Shown here: positions 19,874 to 36,697 of the stretch, one piece after another
Position numbering within the stretch: the stretch's first letter is position 1
How the letters are laid out: every line of letters starts with the position of its first letter
NCBI GenBank assembly: GCA_030832825.1
Contig: JAURIJ010000006.1
Location: forward strand, 57,993 to 121,992
Length of the DNA stretch: 64,000 bases
Reading direction: 5' to 3'
From: Gammaproteobacteria bacterium
GTDB taxonomy: Bacteria > Pseudomonadota > Gammaproteobacteria > Pseudomonadales > Pseudohongiellaceae
Program-made: the position numbers and the translations under genes
Notes under the pieces: generated by a model
Told to the model about the DNA's origin: nothing
The model's database searches: none
The model's input: the letters and a program-made list of their open reading frames with translations, nothing else

Positions 19874-21298
19874 TCAGCGCCCTGCTGCCTGCGTATCGGA
19901 GCCCACGACCAGGGCTTCGGTGCGGAACCAGGCATAGCGCGACTGCAGAGCCACGACACGTCCGACAATGATGATGGTGGGCGCCTGCACCGAATGACTG
20001 CGGACCAGCTCCGGCATCGTCACGAGATTGCCCGTCAGCACCTTCTGATTCGCCGTGGTGCCCTGCTGCACCAGCGCCACCGGCATGTCCTCGGCCATGC
20101 CATGAGCCAGCAACTGCCGGCAGATCTCTCCCAGCCCGACCAGCCCCATGTAGAACACCACTGTCTGGTTCTCGCGCGCCAGCTCCGGCCAGTCCAGATC
20201 CAGCGAGTCGTCCTTGAGATGCCCGGCCACGAAGCGCACGGACTGCGACCAATCACGATGAGTCAGTGGAATGCCGGCATAACAGGCACATCCAGACGCG
20301 GCGGTGATGCCCGGAATCACCTGGAACGGGATGCGTTCCTGCGCCAGACGATCAATCTCCTCGCCCCCGCGCCCGAAGATGAAGGGATCACCGCCTTTCA
20401 GGCGCAGGACACGGTTGCCTTCCCGTGCGAGACGCACCAGCAGCTCGTTGATCTGCTCCTGCGGCAAGGTGTGATTCGAACGCTCCTTGCCCACATGAAT
20501 CTTCTCGGCGTCCGGGCGCACGCGCTGCAGGATCTCGGGAGACACCAGCCGGTCATACAGCACGACATCCGCTTCCTGCATTAACCGCAAAGCCTTGAGC
20601 GTCAGCAGGTCGGGATCGCCCGGGCCCGCCCCCACCAGAAATACCTCGCCACGGATATCCAGTTGGTCGGCCTGGGAAAGTTGCTGCTCCAGATGCCGGC
20701 GCGCCTCGTCCTCGCGTCCGGCCAGCACCATTTCCTGGAACGGCCCGGACAGCAGGTTTTCCCAGAAGCGCGTGCGCCGCTTGAAGTCACTCACCACGGA
20801 CTTGACGCGGCCGCGATAGCTGGCGAGCAGCAGGCCGAGACGCCCGTAGGCCGCGGGAATGATGGTTTCCAGCTTTTCCTTGAGCTTGCGGGTGAGAATG
20901 GGCGAAGCGCCGCCGCTGGAGATGGCGATCACCACCGGTGATCGATCGACGATCGCCGGCACGATGAAACTGCACAGCGAAGGCTTGTCCACGACATTCA
21001 CGGGCAGGCCACGCGCCTTGGCCCCAACGGACACCGCCGCATTGACCTCTTCGTCATCGGTGGCAGCCACCGCCAGAAAGACGCCGTCGAGATCATTTTC
21101 CTGGAATTCGCGCAGGCACAACTCACCGGCGCCGGCGATCACCAGCGCCTCGAGTTGCGGTTCGATGGCCGGGGCCACAACGCGCAGGCGCGCGCCGGCG
21201 CGATCCAGCAGCACCGCCTTGCGATACGCGACTTCGCCGCCGCCCACGACCAGGCAGTGCTGGGCGCGGACGTTCAGGAATACGGGCAGAAACTGCAT
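19874..21298 (-). CDS. cysG: Siroheme synthase (precorrin-2 dehydrogenase/ferrochelatase + uroporphyrinogen-III C-methyltransferase)
   Basis: N-terminal CysG(N) MQFLPVFLNVRAQHCLVVGGGEVAYRKA; VFLVGAGPGDPDLLTLKALRLMQEADVVLYDRLVS. Confidence 0.95.
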   Translation of the reverse strand: MQFLPVFLNVRAQHCLVVGGGEVAYRKAVLLDRAGARLRVVAPAIEPQLEALVIAGAGELCLREFQENDLDGVFLAVAATDDEEVNAAVSVGAKARGLPVNVVDKPSLCSFIVPAIVDRSPVVIAISSGGASPILTRKLKEKLETIIPAAYGRLGLLLASYRGRVKSVVSDFKRRTRFWENLLSGPFQEMVLAGREDEARRHLEQQLSQADQLDIRGEVFLVGAGPGDPDLLTLKALRLMQEADVVLYDRLVSPEILQRVRPDAEKIHVGKERSNHTLPQEQINELLVRLAREGNRVLRLKGGDPFIFGRGGEEIDRLAQERIPFQVIPGITAASGCACYAGIPLTHRDWSQSVRFVAGHLKDDSLDLDWPELARENQTVVFYMGLVGLGEICRQLLAHGMAEDMPVALVQQGTTANQKVLTGNLVTMPELVRSHSVQAPTIIIVGRVVALQSRYAWFRTEALVVGSDTQAAGR

Positions 21299-21343
21299 GG
21301 CAGACGCCTCCGCAGAAAAAGGTGCAGACGGATCGTCCCGGCT

Positions 21344-23035
<1,692 letters not shown>

Positions 23036-23036
<1 letters not shown>

Positions 23037-24445
23037 CAGGGCGCCTTCCTGTTCAGTGACGGTTCGGGATAGCGCTGCTGCGGACTCAGCCGGTCACGCT
23101 CGCGCAGCGCGTCCAGCTTCTCCCGAATGCGCAGTTCCAACCCGTTCTCGGTGGGAAAGTAGAAACGGCTGTCGCGCAGGGCGGGAGGAAAGTAGTTCTC
23201 CCCCGCCGCATAGGTACCGGGTTCATCGTGGGCATAGCGATACCCTGCTCCGTGATCGAGCGACTTCATCAAGGACGTCGGCGCATTGCGCAAGTGCTCC
23301 GGCACCACCAGCGAGGGGCCGCTCTGCACTTCGGCGCGTGCCTGATTGAAGGCCATGTAAACGGCATTGCTCTTGGCGGCGCAGGCGAGATAGATCACCG
23401 CCTGCGCGATCACCAGTTCCCCTTCCGGGTGGCCGAGGCGCGTCTGCGCGTCCCAGGCCTGCAAGGCCAGCTGCAGGGCGCGCGGGTCCGCGTTGCCGAT
23501 ATCCTCGCTGGCCATGCGCACGAGTCGACGTGCAATGTAGAGCGGATCGCAGCCCCCATCCAGCATGCGCACCAGCCAGTACAGCGCCGCATCGGGACTG
23601 GAGCCGCGTACCGCCTTGTGCAGGGCCGAGATCTGTTCGTAGAACAGGTCGCCCCCCTTGTCGAAGCGGCGCGCACTGCCCTGCAGGACGTGCTCCACGA
23701 CGGCGTCGTCGACGTGCTGCACGCCATTTTCCGTGCGGGCCATGTCGACTGCGATTTCCAGCAGGTTCAATACGCGCCGGGCATCGCCGTCTGCGGCAGC
23801 GGCAAGCCGCTCGGCCTGCCCCGCTTGCAGCACGATGCGATGCCCGCCAAGACCGCGCGCGTCGTCCCGCAAGGCCTGGTCGATGACGCGCAGCAGATCG
23901 TCCTGCTGCAGAGACTTGAGCAGGTACACCCGGGCACGCGACAGCAGGGCATTGTTCAGTTCGAAGGAAGGATTCTCGGTGGTGGCCCCCACGAAGATCA
24001 GCGTGCCATCCTCCACATGGGGCAGGAAGGCATCCTGCTGACTCTTGTTGAAGCGGTGCACTTCATCCACGAAAAGCACGGTGCCGTGCCCGCTGATGCG
24101 CTTGCGCGACTGCGCCCGCTCGACCGCCGCACGGATCTCCTTGACCCCTGACAGCACAGCCGAGAGGCTCTCGAACTGCCCACCGCTGGCACGGGCCAGC
24201 AACCGAGCTAGCGTGGTCTTGCCCACCCCGGGCGGGCCCCACAGGATCATGGAGTGCGGCAGGCCGCGGCGAATGGCCTCGCCCAGCGGCTTGCCGGGCC
24301 CCAGCAGATGCTCCTGCCCGATGAAATCAGCAAGCACGCGTGGCCGCATGCGTGCGGCCAGCGGCTGCATTGTGTCCACATCAGAGGCAGATGAAGTCCC
24401 TTCCTGCTCCTGCGCGAACAATGACTCGGTGATGCCGCTCGACAT
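23036..24445 (-). CDS. rarA: Replication-associated recombination protein A (AAA ATPase)
   Basis: [63 protein letters not shown]. Confidence 0.95.
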
Positions 24446-24453
24446 GGCGCTCC

Positions 24454-25116
24454 TCAGGGGCTGACGCGATTGTCCACGACCTCGATGTCGGCCGGCGGCG
24501 TGAAGACGAACTCCTCGTCGGCCAGCGGGGCATCGAGGACATGCTCGAAGAATTCCCAGAAGGTGCGCTGGCCGTTGCCGTTGTCGACATGGATGGCATC
24601 CAGCCTGCGGTCGCGGAAATACAGGGTGACGCGTTCATAGAGGCTGGCGGGGTCCACCGGCTCCAGCACGAACTCCCAGGCGGTGCCATTGCCGAGATCG
24701 CCCCCGGTGATGAAATAGTCGGCCTCGATCTCGGCCATGCGGCCACTGAGCAACTGCGCGGCCAACTCGGAGCGCTCTGACTCCCAGTTCTCGAGGGTGA
24801 CCTGCAGCAGATCGGGCTGGTAGTTCCACAGCGTCCTGCCATCGGTGACGATCAGCTCCGGAAAGGGCTCCAGGGTCTCCCAATAGAAACCGTCCGGGCG
24901 CTTGAGCTTGAACTTGATGATGCTCTCCTCCAGCACGCCGCCGCTGGACTCGACGATCAGCTGCCGGACATCGGCCTGGAAGGTCTGGATGCTGCCCAGC
25001 AGGTCCTCGAGCTGTCCGGCGGCGTCATCCTGAGCGTGCGCGGGGCAGACGAGCAGCAGCAAGAGCGTCGCGATACTGGCTGACACGTGCCGCAGGCACT
25101 GGAAAATTGGGCTCAT
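24454..25116 (-). CDS. lolA: Outer-membrane lipoprotein carrier protein LolA
   Basis: Signal peptide; [41 protein letters not shown]; adjacent rarA/ftsK. Confidence 0.92.
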   Translation of the reverse strand: MSPIFQCLRHVSASIATLLLLLVCPAHAQDDAAGQLEDLLGSIQTFQADVRQLIVESSGGVLEESIIKFKLKRPDGFYWETLEPFPELIVTDGRTLWNYQPDLLQVTLENWESERSELAAQLLSGRMAEIEADYFITGGDLGNGTAWEFVLEPVDPASLYERVTLYFRDRRLDAIHVDNGNGQRTFWEFFEHVLDAPLADEEFVFTPPADIEVVDNRVSP

Positions 25117-25130
25117 GGTGATGATCCTGA

Positions 25131-27476
25131 CTAGCGCGGTGGAGGCGGCGCGATGACTTCGCGGCTGCCATTGCTGCCCATGGGTGACACGACTCCGGCA
25201 GATTCCATGGCTTCGATCATGCGGGCCGCCCGGTTGTAGCCGATGCGCAGCTTGCGCTGCACGGCGGAAATCGAGGCCTTGCGCGATTCGGTCACAAAGG
25301 CGACCGCTTCGTCGTACAGCGCATCGTCTTCCTCGCCGCCCTCGTCGTCATCCCCGCCTCCGCCGAAGCCGCCGTAGTCGCGCTCATCGGCCCCCTGGGT
25401 GATCTCTTCGATGTAGACGGGCTCGCCGCGGGACTTCCAGTCGGCCACCACGCGATGCACTTCCTCGTCACTGACGAAGGCGCCATGCACGCGCGTCGCC
25501 ACCCCACCTCCCGGCGGCAGGAACAGCATGTCACCATGGCCCAGCAATTGTTCCGCGCCGCCCTCGCCCAGGATGGTGCGCGAATCGATCTTCGACTGCA
25601 CCATGAACGAAAGCCGCGTGGGAATGTTGGCCTTGATCAGCCCCGTCAACACATCCACCGACGGCCGCTGGGTCGCCAGGATGAGATGGATGCCGGCGGC
25701 CCTCGCCTTCTGGGCGATGCGGGCGATCAGCTCTTCCACCTTCTTGCCGACGACCATCATCATGTCTGCCAGCTCGTCCACCACGACCACGATCACGGGC
25801 AGGGATTCGAGCACGCCGGCCTGCTGTTCCTCGATGAGCTGCATCGGGTCGGGGCGCCACAGTGGGTCCAGGATGGGCTGGCCAGCCTTGGTGGCGTCGG
25901 TCACCTTCTTGTTGTAGCCCGAAAGATTGCGCACACCCAGCGCCGACATCAGCTTGTAGCGTCGCTCCATTTCGGCCACACACCAGCGCAGGGCGTTGGC
26001 GGCGTCCTTCATGTCGGTCACCACGGGGGTCAACAGGTGCGGAATGCCTTCGTAGACGGACAGCTCCAGCATCTTCGGGTCGATCATGATCATCCGCACG
26101 TCCTGCGGCGTGGCCTTGAACAGCAGGCTGAGGATCATGGCATTGATGCCCACCGACTTGCCCGAGCCGGTGGTACCGGCCACCAGCAGATGCGGCATCC
26201 TGGCCAGATCGACGATCACGGGCTTGCCCACGATGTCGTGACCCAGCGCCATGCTCACCGGCGAGGGCGACTTGTCGAAGTCGGGCGAGGCCAGCACCTG
26301 GCTGAGCATGATCATCTCGCGGTGTTCATTGGGAATCTCGATGCCGATGACCGTCTTGCCCGGAATCACCTCCACCACCCGCACGCTGACCAGTGCCAGC
26401 GAGCGTGCAAGGTCCTTGCCCAGGCCGGTGATGCGGCTGGCCTTGATGCCGGGAGCCGGTTGCACTTCGAAACGGGTGATCACGGGGCCTGGATTCACGG
26501 CGGTGACCTGGATCTCGATGCCGAAATCCGCCAGCTTCAATTCCAGCAGCCGCGACATGGCTTCCAGAGATTCCTTGGAGAAACCAGCCTTGGCATTGCC
26601 CGACCACTCATCCAGCAGCGAGATCGCCGGCAGGTCACCCGGATTCGGCGCGGTGAACAGGCGCCCCTGCCGCTCCTTCTCGACACGCGCACTCTTCACC
26701 ACGGCGGGCTTGGGCGTGGGCGCAATGGTGGGAGGCACCCGGGTCTTTTCCTTCTCGATGTAGACATCCAGCGCACGCTTGCGGGTTTCGAGGATCTGTC
26801 GGGTGTCGTGCTCTTCCTTCTGCCGCGCCAGCCAGCCGGTCACGGTGCGACGCAGATAGCCAATCAGCGCCAATGTGACAAAGCCGGTCTGATCCACGAC
26901 GCGCAGCCAGGATATTTCCACGGCAATGGTGAGACCCAGCAGGAAGATGGCGAAGTACAACAGCGTGCTGCCCACGACCGCGAAAACGGGCACGGTCACA
27001 TCCACCATCATCGAGCCGATGACCCCTCCGGCCATCCAGGGCAGGTTCTGGTCGATCTCGAAATGCATGGTGGCCAGCGCACAGGCCCCAACGGCCAGCA
27101 GCACAATGCCGGTGCACTTCAGGGCGAACATCGGCCAGGAGACAGACGACTCCGGCGCCAGGGGCTGACGCAGCAGACTGAAGGCCTTGAAAACCAGCGC
27201 GAGAGGAAACAGATAGGCAAAGTAGCCGAACAACTGGAACAGAAGATCCGCCAGCCAGGCGCCGATGTGCCCGACCGCGTTGTTGACTTCACGCCCCGAG
27301 CCGGTCGTGGTGAAACCCGGGTCCGTGGGCGAATAGCTGAGCAGGGCGATCAACAGGAACAAACCTGCCAGAAAACTGAGGATGAGCGTGCCTTCGCGCA
27401 CGATGCGCTGAGTCACGGAACTGAGATTCTGGACGTTTTCCGTTTTTTTGTTTGATTTATTTTTCAAACTTATCAT
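25131..27476 (-). CDS. ftsK: DNA translocase FtsK
   Basis: N-terminal TM segments; [70 protein letters not shown]-terminal gamma domain. Confidence 0.95.
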   Translation of the reverse strand: MISLKNKSNKKTENVQNLSSVTQRIVREGTLILSFLAGLFLLIALLSYSPTDPGFTTTGSGREVNNAVGHIGAWLADLLFQLFGYFAYLFPLALVFKAFSLLRQPLAPESSVSWPMFALKCTGIVLLAVGACALATMHFEIDQNLPWMAGGVIGSMMVDVTVPVFAVVGSTLLYFAIFLLGLTIAVEISWLRVVDQTGFVTLALIGYLRRTVTGWLARQKEEHDTRQILETRKRALDVYIEKEKTRVPPTIAPTPKPAVVKSARVEKERQGRLFTAPNPGDLPAISLLDEWSGNAKAGFSKESLEAMSRLLELKLADFGIEIQVTAVNPGPVITRFEVQPAPGIKASRITGLGKDLARSLALVSVRVVEVIPGKTVIGIEIPNEHREMIMLSQVLASPDFDKSPSPVSMALGHDIVGKPVIVDLARMPHLLVAGTTGSGKSVGINAMILSLLFKATPQDVRMIMIDPKMLELSVYEGIPHLLTPVVTDMKDAANALRWCVAEMERRYKLMSALGVRNLSGYNKKVTDATKAGQPILDPLWRPDPMQLIEEQQAGVLESLPVIVVVVDELADMMMVVGKKVEELIARIAQKARAAGIHLILATQRPSVDVLTGLIKANIPTRLSFMVQSKIDSRTILGEGGAEQLLGHGDMLFLPPGGGVATRVHGAFVSDEEVHRVVADWKSRGEPVYIEEITQGADERDYGGFGGGGDDDEGGEEDDALYDEAVAFVTESRKASISAVQRKLRIGYNRAARMIEAMESAGVVSPMGSNGSREVIAPPPPR

Positions 27477-27623
27477 GCACCTGCAAATTGAAATTCCATC
27501 ATTTTCTAGATTTTTCGGGCGCTATGATAATCAATTTACCCGCTGCCGCAAACCAGGCCGGCGCGAAGCCGATGACAGCCACCAGGACAAAAACCACATG
27601 AGCGAGCGGCGCTAATCCACTAG

Positions 27624-28667
<1,044 letters not shown>

Positions 28668-28692
28668 GGCGGCCACCCGGGAGACCCCCCTC

Positions 28693-29400
28693 ATGGCGCG
28701 ACTGCCCTGGCTGAGTGCGGCGTCGCTGGACTTCCCCAGCGTCGACAAGGCCCTGCGCGACCCTGACGGCCTGCTGGCCGTCGGGGGCGACCTGCGGCCG
28801 GAGCGCCTGCTCAAGGCCTACGAACGCGGCATCTTTCCCTGGTTCCAGGAAGAGCCGATTCTCTGGTGGTCCCCCGCCACCCGCATGGTCCTGCATACCG
28901 AGCAGCTGCATGTCTCGCGCAGCATGCGCAAGCTGCTGCGCCAGGGGCATTTCCGTGTCACGCTCGATCAGGCGTTTGCTCAGGTGATCGCCCAATGCGC
29001 ACTGCTGCGCGAGGAATATCCCGGCACCTGGATCACGCCCGCGATGCAGGCGGCCTATGGTCGTCTGCATGAGCTGGGTCATGCACACTCGGTGGAAGTC
29101 TGGGAGCAGGACACACTGGTGGGAGGGCTTTACGGCATTGCCATGGGGCAGCTGTTCTTCGGTGAATCCATGTTCAGCCAGCGCAACAATGCGTCGAAGA
29201 CCGCGCTGATCTGCCTGACCCGGCAATTGCAGCGCTGGGGCTTTCATCTGATCGACTGCCAGGTGCCCAGCGAGCATTTGCGCAGCCTGGGAGCGAGCGA
29301 GATGTCGCGCACGCAGTTCCAGCAGTACCTGGAGCGTTACCGTGACGCCGCGGGGCATGCAGGACCGTGGCGCATGGAGATTCCCCTCGATGCCCTATGA
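28693..29400 (+). CDS. aat: Leucyl/phenylalanyl-tRNA--protein transferase
   Basis: [63 protein letters not shown]. Confidence 0.95.
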   Translation: MARLPWLSAASLDFPSVDKALRDPDGLLAVGGDLRPERLLKAYERGIFPWFQEEPILWWSPATRMVLHTEQLHVSRSMRKLLRQGHFRVTLDQAFAQVIAQCALLREEYPGTWITPAMQAAYGRLHELGHAHSVEVWEQDTLVGGLYGIAMGQLFFGESMFSQRNNASKTALICLTRQLQRWGFHLIDCQVPSEHLRSLGASEMSRTQFQQYLERYRDAAGHAGPWRMEIPLDAL

Positions 29401-30103
29401 GGACATCCAGACTCTGAAGTTCTTCCAGACAGGGGAACATGCCTGCAGCTACCTGCCGCAACGTCAGGCGCGCACGGTGTTCCTCGACCCGGAGCAACCG
29501 GCCACCACGGCCTTGTACAGCCGACTCATCACCGCAGGCTTTCGCCGCAGCGGTGAGCATCTGTACCGCCCCGGATGCGAGCACTGCGACGCCTGCATCG
29601 CCTGCCGCGTGCGCGTGCGGGAATTCACGCACAATAAGCGCTTCGCCCGTATCTGGAAACGCAATGCCGATATCCAGTCGGCGCAGATCAGCACGCCGGA
29701 CACGCCGGAACTGTTCGCGCTGTACTGCCGCTACATCAACGGCCGCCATGCCGATGGCGACATGTACCCACCGGATCTGCAACAGTATCGATCTTTCATT
29801 GCAGCACACACTCCGAGCACGCAATTCCATGTTTTCACGCTCGAGGAGCGCCCCATCGCACTCTGTGTGCTGGATGAACTCGATCACGGCCTCTCGGCCA
29901 TGTACACCTTCTTCGAGCCGGCGCTGGCGCAGCGCTCGCTGGGCACCTGGATGATCCTGTGGCAGATCGAGAAAGCGCGGCGCCTGAATCTGCCCTGCCT
30001 GTATCTGGGCTACTGGATACGCGACAGCGCCAAGATGCGCTACAAGACGGACTTCCGTCCGCTGGAGCTGCTGATCGGCAACAAGTGGCTACTGCTGACC
30101 TGA
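29390..30103 (+). CDS. bpt: Aspartate/glutamate leucyltransferase (arginyltransferase family)
   Basis: [61 protein letters not shown]. Confidence 0.94.
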   Translation: MPYEDIQTLKFFQTGEHACSYLPQRQARTVFLDPEQPATTALYSRLITAGFRRSGEHLYRPGCEHCDACIACRVRVREFTHNKRFARIWKRNADIQSAQISTPDTPELFALYCRYINGRHADGDMYPPDLQQYRSFIAAHTPSTQFHVFTLEERPIALCVLDELDHGLSAMYTFFEPALAQRSLGTWMILWQIEKARRLNLPCLYLGYWIRDSAKMRYKTDFRPLELLIGNKWLLLT

Positions 30104-30238
30104 GCCCCCCAGAAGGCCTGCAACCCGCAGGTTCGGCGCGATTTTTTGCTAATCCCGCCCGGATGAGGCAGAATGCGCGCACGTTTTTGTCCCGGCACCG
30201 CCGGCGCGCGTGTCAATTCAATTCAGGAATGTTTGTTG

Positions 30239-30457
30239 ATGGCAAAAGAAGATCAGATCGAAATGGATGGTGAAGTGGTCGACACCCTTCCCAACACCAT
30301 GTTTCGGGTGAAGCTGGAGAACGGCCACATCGTGACCGCCCACATCTCCGGCAAGATGAGAAAGAATTACATCCGCATCCTGACCGGCGACCAGGTCAAG
30401 GTGGAACTCACGCCCTACGATCTCAGCAAGGGGCGCATCACCTACCGCGCCCGCTGA
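30239..30457 (+). CDS. infA: Translation initiation factor IF-1
   Basis: [70 protein letters not shown]. Confidence 0.98.
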   Translation: MAKEDQIEMDGEVVDTLPNTMFRVKLENGHIVTAHISGKMRKNYIRILTGDQVKVELTPYDLSKGRITYRAR

Positions 30458-30461
30458 TCCT

Positions 30462-30480
30462 GCGAGGGGTTACCCCTCGC
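30462..30480. terminator. Palindromic hairpin between convergent infA and clpA, containing the clpA stop codon
   Basis: GCGAGGGGT t ACCCCTCGC; clpA stop TTA (TAA on the minus strand) at 30470-30472; no clear T-tract. Confidence 0.45.
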
Positions 30481-32770
30481 TCGGACTCAACTCCCTGCTC
30501 TGCGTGCTGACAGCACTGCGCCTGCGGCTGATCTGCAGCTTGACTTCATCGTTCACGATGGACACCTGCACTTCGCCGCCGTCCACCAGTTCCCCGAAGA
30601 GAATCTCTTCCGCCAGGGCCTTCTTGAGCTTGTCCTGGATCAGTCGACCCATCGGGCGTGCGCCCATGGTTTCGCTGTAGCCATGCTCCACAAACCAGTC
30701 GCGCGCGGAATCGTCCACATGCAGCGTGACCTTCTTGTCGTCCAGCTGCACCTGCAGCTCCACCAGGAACTTGTCGACCACCGTGCGGATGGTCTCCACA
30801 CTCAGCGGGCCGAACTGCACGATGGCGTCCAGACGATTGCGGAACTCCGGCGTGAAGAGGCGCTTGATGGCCTCCATGCCGTCGCTGCTGTGATTCTGCT
30901 GACTGAAGCCGATGGAGGCGCGCGACATTTCCTGCGCGCCGGCATTGGTGGTCATGATCAGGATCACGTTGCGGAAATCGGCCTTGCGCCCGTTGTTGTC
31001 CGTGAGCGTGCCGTGGTCCATCACCTGCAGCAGCAGGTTGAACACATCCGGGTGTGCCTTCTCGATCTCGTCCAGCAGCAACACACAGTGCGGAGCCTTG
31101 TTCACCGCCTCGGTGAGCAGACCGCCCTGATCGAAGCCCACATAGCCAGGCGGCGCGCCGATCAGGCGAGACACGGTATGCCGTTCCATGTATTCCGACA
31201 TGTCGAAGCGCAGCAGCTCGATGCCCAGGATCTTGGCCAGCTGGCGGCTCACTTCGGTCTTGCCCACGCCCGTGGGGCCGGAGAACAGGTAGGACCCGAT
31301 GGGCTTGTCAGGATGGTTCAGGCCGGCACGCGAGAGCTTGATGGCCGAGGCCAGGTTCTCGATGGCTTCATCCTGGCCGAACACCACCATGCGCAGGTTC
31401 TCCTCTAGATTGCGCAGGGACTCGGTGTCCGATGTCGACACATGTTTCGGCGGAATGCGCGCGATCGCCGCCACCACCTTCTCCATGTCCTGAGCCTGGA
31501 TCAGCTTCTTGCGCTTGCTGGCGGGCTGCAGGCGCTGGTAGGCGCCGGCTTCATCCATCACGTCAATGGCCTTGTCCGGCATGAAGCGGTCATTGATGTA
31601 GCGCCCTGCCAGCTCGGAGGCGGCACGCAGCGCATTGTCGCTGTAACGCAGATCGTGGTGTTCCTCGAAACGGGACTTGAGCCCCTTCAGGATGCGATAG
31701 GTGGTCTCCACGTCCGGCTCGTTGACGTCGATCTTCTGGAAGCGGCGCGAAAGCGCGCGATCCTTCTCGAAGATGCCACGGTATTCCTGATAGGTGGTGG
31801 AGCCCACGCAGCGCAGGTCACCCGAGGTGAGCACCGGCTTGAGCAGGTTCGAGGCATCCATGACACCGCCGGAAGCGGCACCTGCCCCAATGATGGTGTG
31901 AATCTCGTCGATGAACAGGATCGCCTTGGGATTGTTCTTCAACTCGCCCAGCAGGGCCTTGAACCGTTTCTCGAAATCACCGCGGTACTTGGTGCCGGCC
32001 AGCAATGAGCCAAGATCCAGCGAGTAGATGACGTTGTCGCGCAGGATGTCGGGCACCTGATCTTCCACGATCATGCGGGCCAGGCCCTCGATGACAGCCG
32101 TCTTGCCGACACCGGATTCGCCCACCAGCAGCGGATTGTTCTTGCGGCGGCGCGACAGCACCTGAATGACACGAATGACCTCTTCCTCGCGGCCGATCAG
32201 CGGGTCGATGCGGCCTTGCAGGGCCTGCTCGTTGAGGTTGGTGGCATAACTCTCCAGCGCACTGGCCGTGCGCTCGGCCGCCTCCTCTTCCCCCTCACGC
32301 TGCTGGGGCGATTCGGGCTGTGGATTGTGGCCCGGCACCTTGGACGTGCCGTGGGTGATGTAGTTCACCACGTCGATGCGGGCAATGTCCTGCTGGCGCA
32401 GCAGGAACACGGCATGGCTTTCCTGCTCGCTGAAAATGGCAACCAGGACATTCGCTCCGGAAACCTCACGCTTGCCGGAGGACTGCACATGAAACACGGC
32501 GCGCTGCAGCACACGCTGGAAGCCCAGGGTCGGCTGAGTCTCGCGGCCGGCCTCGGCCTCTGGAATCAAGGGTGTCGTGGAATCCACGAACTCACTCAGT
32601 TCACTGCGCAGTCTGGGAATACTGGCGCCGCAGGCCAGCAGCACATCGGCAGCGACTTCGTTGTCCAGCAACGCCAGCAACAGATGCTCCACGGTCATGT
32701 ATTCGTGGCGCTTCTTGCGCGCGCCGGCGAATGCACTGTTCAACGTGACTTCAAGATCCTTGCTCAACAT
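30470..32770 (-). CDS. clpA: ATP-dependent Clp protease ATP-binding subunit ClpA
   Basis: MLSKDLEVTLNSAFAGARKKRHEYMTVEHLLLALL, two Walker A motifs (GESGVGKTAV, GPTGVGKTEV). Confidence 0.97.
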   Translation of the reverse strand: MLSKDLEVTLNSAFAGARKKRHEYMTVEHLLLALLDNEVAADVLLACGASIPRLRSELSEFVDSTTPLIPEAEAGRETQPTLGFQRVLQRAVFHVQSSGKREVSGANVLVAIFSEQESHAVFLLRQQDIARIDVVNYITHGTSKVPGHNPQPESPQQREGEEEAAERTASALESYATNLNEQALQGRIDPLIGREEEVIRVIQVLSRRRKNNPLLVGESGVGKTAVIEGLARMIVEDQVPDILRDNVIYSLDLGSLLAGTKYRGDFEKRFKALLGELKNNPKAILFIDEIHTIIGAGAASGGVMDASNLLKPVLTSGDLRCVGSTTYQEYRGIFEKDRALSRRFQKIDVNEPDVETTYRILKGLKSRFEEHHDLRYSDNALRAASELAGRYINDRFMPDKAIDVMDEAGAYQRLQPASKRKKLIQAQDMEKVVAAIARIPPKHVSTSDTESLRNLEENLRMVVFGQDEAIENLASAIKLSRAGLNHPDKPIGSYLFSGPTGVGKTEVSRQLAKILGIELLRFDMSEYMERHTVSRLIGAPPGYVGFDQGGLLTEAVNKAPHCVLLLDEIEKAHPDVFNLLLQVMDHGTLTDNNGRKADFRNVILIMTTNAGAQEMSRASIGFSQQNHSSDGMEAIKRLFTPEFRNRLDAIVQFGPLSVETIRTVVDKFLVELQVQLDDKKVTLHVDDSARDWFVEHGYSETMGARPMGRLIQDKLKKALAEEILFGELVDGGEVQVSIVNDEVKLQISRRRSAVSTQSRELSPSEG

Positions 32771-32785
32771 GATGATGTCTTCCGG

Positions 32786-33172
32786 TTAGCGATCCACTTC
32801 GACATTGCACAGCAGCGGGTGCTCGCACTCCCGCGAATAGTCATTGACCTGCTGCGCCTTGGTTTCGGCAACATCCTTGCTGAATACCCCGCACACCGCC
32901 TTGCCCTCGGTATGCACCTTCAACATGATCTGGGTGGCCTTCTCGACATTCATGGCGAAGAAGGAACACAGCACATCGACCACGAAATCCATGGGCGTGT
33001 AGTCATCGTTGAACAACACGACCTTGTACAGGGGTGGTTGTGCAAGTTTGGGGCGAACGGTCGAGGTTGCAAGGCCGCTGTCACGATCATCGCCTGCATT
33101 GCCATCCCATTCTGCCATCGCCAGTTCCCGCTCGAACGCCGTGGCCGGCCTCTCCATCTGCTTCATGCGCAT
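32786..33172 (-). CDS. clpS: ATP-dependent Clp protease adaptor ClpS
   Basis: [57 protein letters not shown]; start uncertain. Confidence 0.95.
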   Translation of the reverse strand: MRMKQMERPATAFERELAMAEWDGNAGDDRDSGLATSTVRPKLAQPPLYKVVLFNDDYTPMDFVVDVLCSFFAMNVEKATQIMLKVHTEGKAVCGVFSKDVAETKAQQVNDYSRECEHPLLCNVEVDR

Positions 33173-33389
33173 TCTTTCTCTATTCCTGTCTGAGCACGTG
33201 AATATTGCTGGACTGCAGGGCCTCACACAAGACCCGGCACCTGCCGGCTTGCGTGCATGGCAGCCTGGCGATGCCCTGCACGAGCCGCCGCCACGCAATT
33301 GACAAGCCAGAATCATTGCGATATACGAACCGTGCTAGTGGTTTTCCTAGGTAAACAATAACAACAAAACGTTACACGGGAGTTTTGCC

Positions 33390-33629
33390 ATGAGTACTGG
33401 GCAAGTGAAGTGGTTCAACAACGCAAAGGGTTTTGGATTCATTCTTCCGGACAATGGCGGGGACGATCTGTTCGCGCATTACTCCGCAATCGGAATGGAT
33501 GGTTACAAGACACTCAAGGCCGGCCAGACCGTCAGCTTCGAGACCATCGAAGGACCGAAAGGCCTGCACGCCGCCAATATTCGACCGATCAGTCCGGAAC
33601 AGAGTCCGACCCAAGCCGGGTCCAGCTGA
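33390..33629 (+). CDS. cspD: Cold-shock domain protein, CspD-like
   Basis: [31 protein letters not shown] (RNP1/RNP2); next to clpS/clpA. Confidence 0.9.
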   Translation: MSTGQVKWFNNAKGFGFILPDNGGDDLFAHYSAIGMDGYKTLKAGQTVSFETIEGPKGLHAANIRPISPEQSPTQAGSS

Positions 33630-33670
33630 GCTGTTCTGAACGGCATTCGAACCGACATCCTGAGCGCGCA

Positions 33671-33708
33671 CTCCCTCATCACCTCTTGCATGATGAGGGA
33701 GCCCTTCC
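33671..33708. terminator. Bidirectional terminator-like hairpin between cspD and icd
   Basis: CTCCCTCATCA (33671-33681) / TGATGAGGGAG (33691-33701), 11 bp perfect, 9-nt loop, pyrimidine-rich flank. Confidence 0.6.
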
Positions 33709-33714
33709 CTTCCA

Positions 33715-35982
<2,268 letters not shown>

Positions 35983-36118
35983 TCAGTGGCGGGATACGGA
36001 ACAGATCTCAACACTGCAGAGTTTTCTAAGAGCTTGATGCTCAAGCTGAAAGTGGCGGCATTGTAGCAGCAGAGGTTTTGCTAGAATAGCCGCCTCAACC
36101 CTGCGGCAGAGGCGTGGC

Positions 36119-36673
36119 ATGGCCCAACTGATCCTTCTCAACAAACCCTACGACATGCTGTCCCAGTTCACCGACGACAGCGGCCGCGCCACGCTCGCCA
36201 GCTGCATCGACCTGCCAGGCTTCTACCCCGCCGGTCGCCTGGACCGGGATTCCGAAGGCCTGCTCCTGTTGACCAGCGACGGTCGGCTGCAGCAGCGCAT
36301 CAGCGATCCGCAGCACAAGATGGGCAAGGTCTACTGGGCCCAGGTCGAAGGAAGTCCCACTGCAGAAGCACTGGAGAGCCTGCGCGGTGGGGTGGTGCTG
36401 AACGACGGCATGACGCGCCCGGCGAGGGTGCGAGCGCTGGAAGAGCCGAAGCTGTGGGCGCGCCATCCCCCGATCCGGGAGCGTCGCCACATCCCGACTG
36501 CCTGGCTGGAACTCACGCTGTACGAAGGTCGCAATCGCCAGGTGCGGCGCATGACGGCAGCCGTCGGCCTGCCCACGCTGCGTCTGGTGCGGGTGGCGAT
36601 CGGGCCCTGGACCCTGGGAAACTTGCAGCCGGGCGAATGGCGGCTGGCGGAAGTGATGGGCAACGAGCGCTGA
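36119..36673 (+). CDS. rluE: 23S rRNA pseudouridine synthase RluE-like (RsuA family)
   Basis: [62 protein letters not shown]. Confidence 0.9.
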   Translation: MAQLILLNKPYDMLSQFTDDSGRATLASCIDLPGFYPAGRLDRDSEGLLLLTSDGRLQQRISDPQHKMGKVYWAQVEGSPTAEALESLRGGVVLNDGMTRPARVRALEEPKLWARHPPIRERRHIPTAWLELTLYEGRNRQVRRMTAAVGLPTLRLVRVAIGPWTLGNLQPGEWRLAEVMGNER

Positions 36674-36697
36674 GCCCTCAGGCGCTCAGCGTTTCTC
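36668..36697. terminator. Hairpin overlapping the rluE stop codon, between convergent rluE and moaE
   Basis: CGCTGAGC (36668-36675) / GCTCAGCG (36684-36691) followed by TTTCTCCC. Confidence 0.5.

Noticed and set aside
25455-27455. 666-aa plus-strand ORF opposite ftsK
   Set aside because: Mirror ORF of a high-GC gene: His/Gln/Arg-rich, low-complexity translation; ftsK on the minus strand explains the region.
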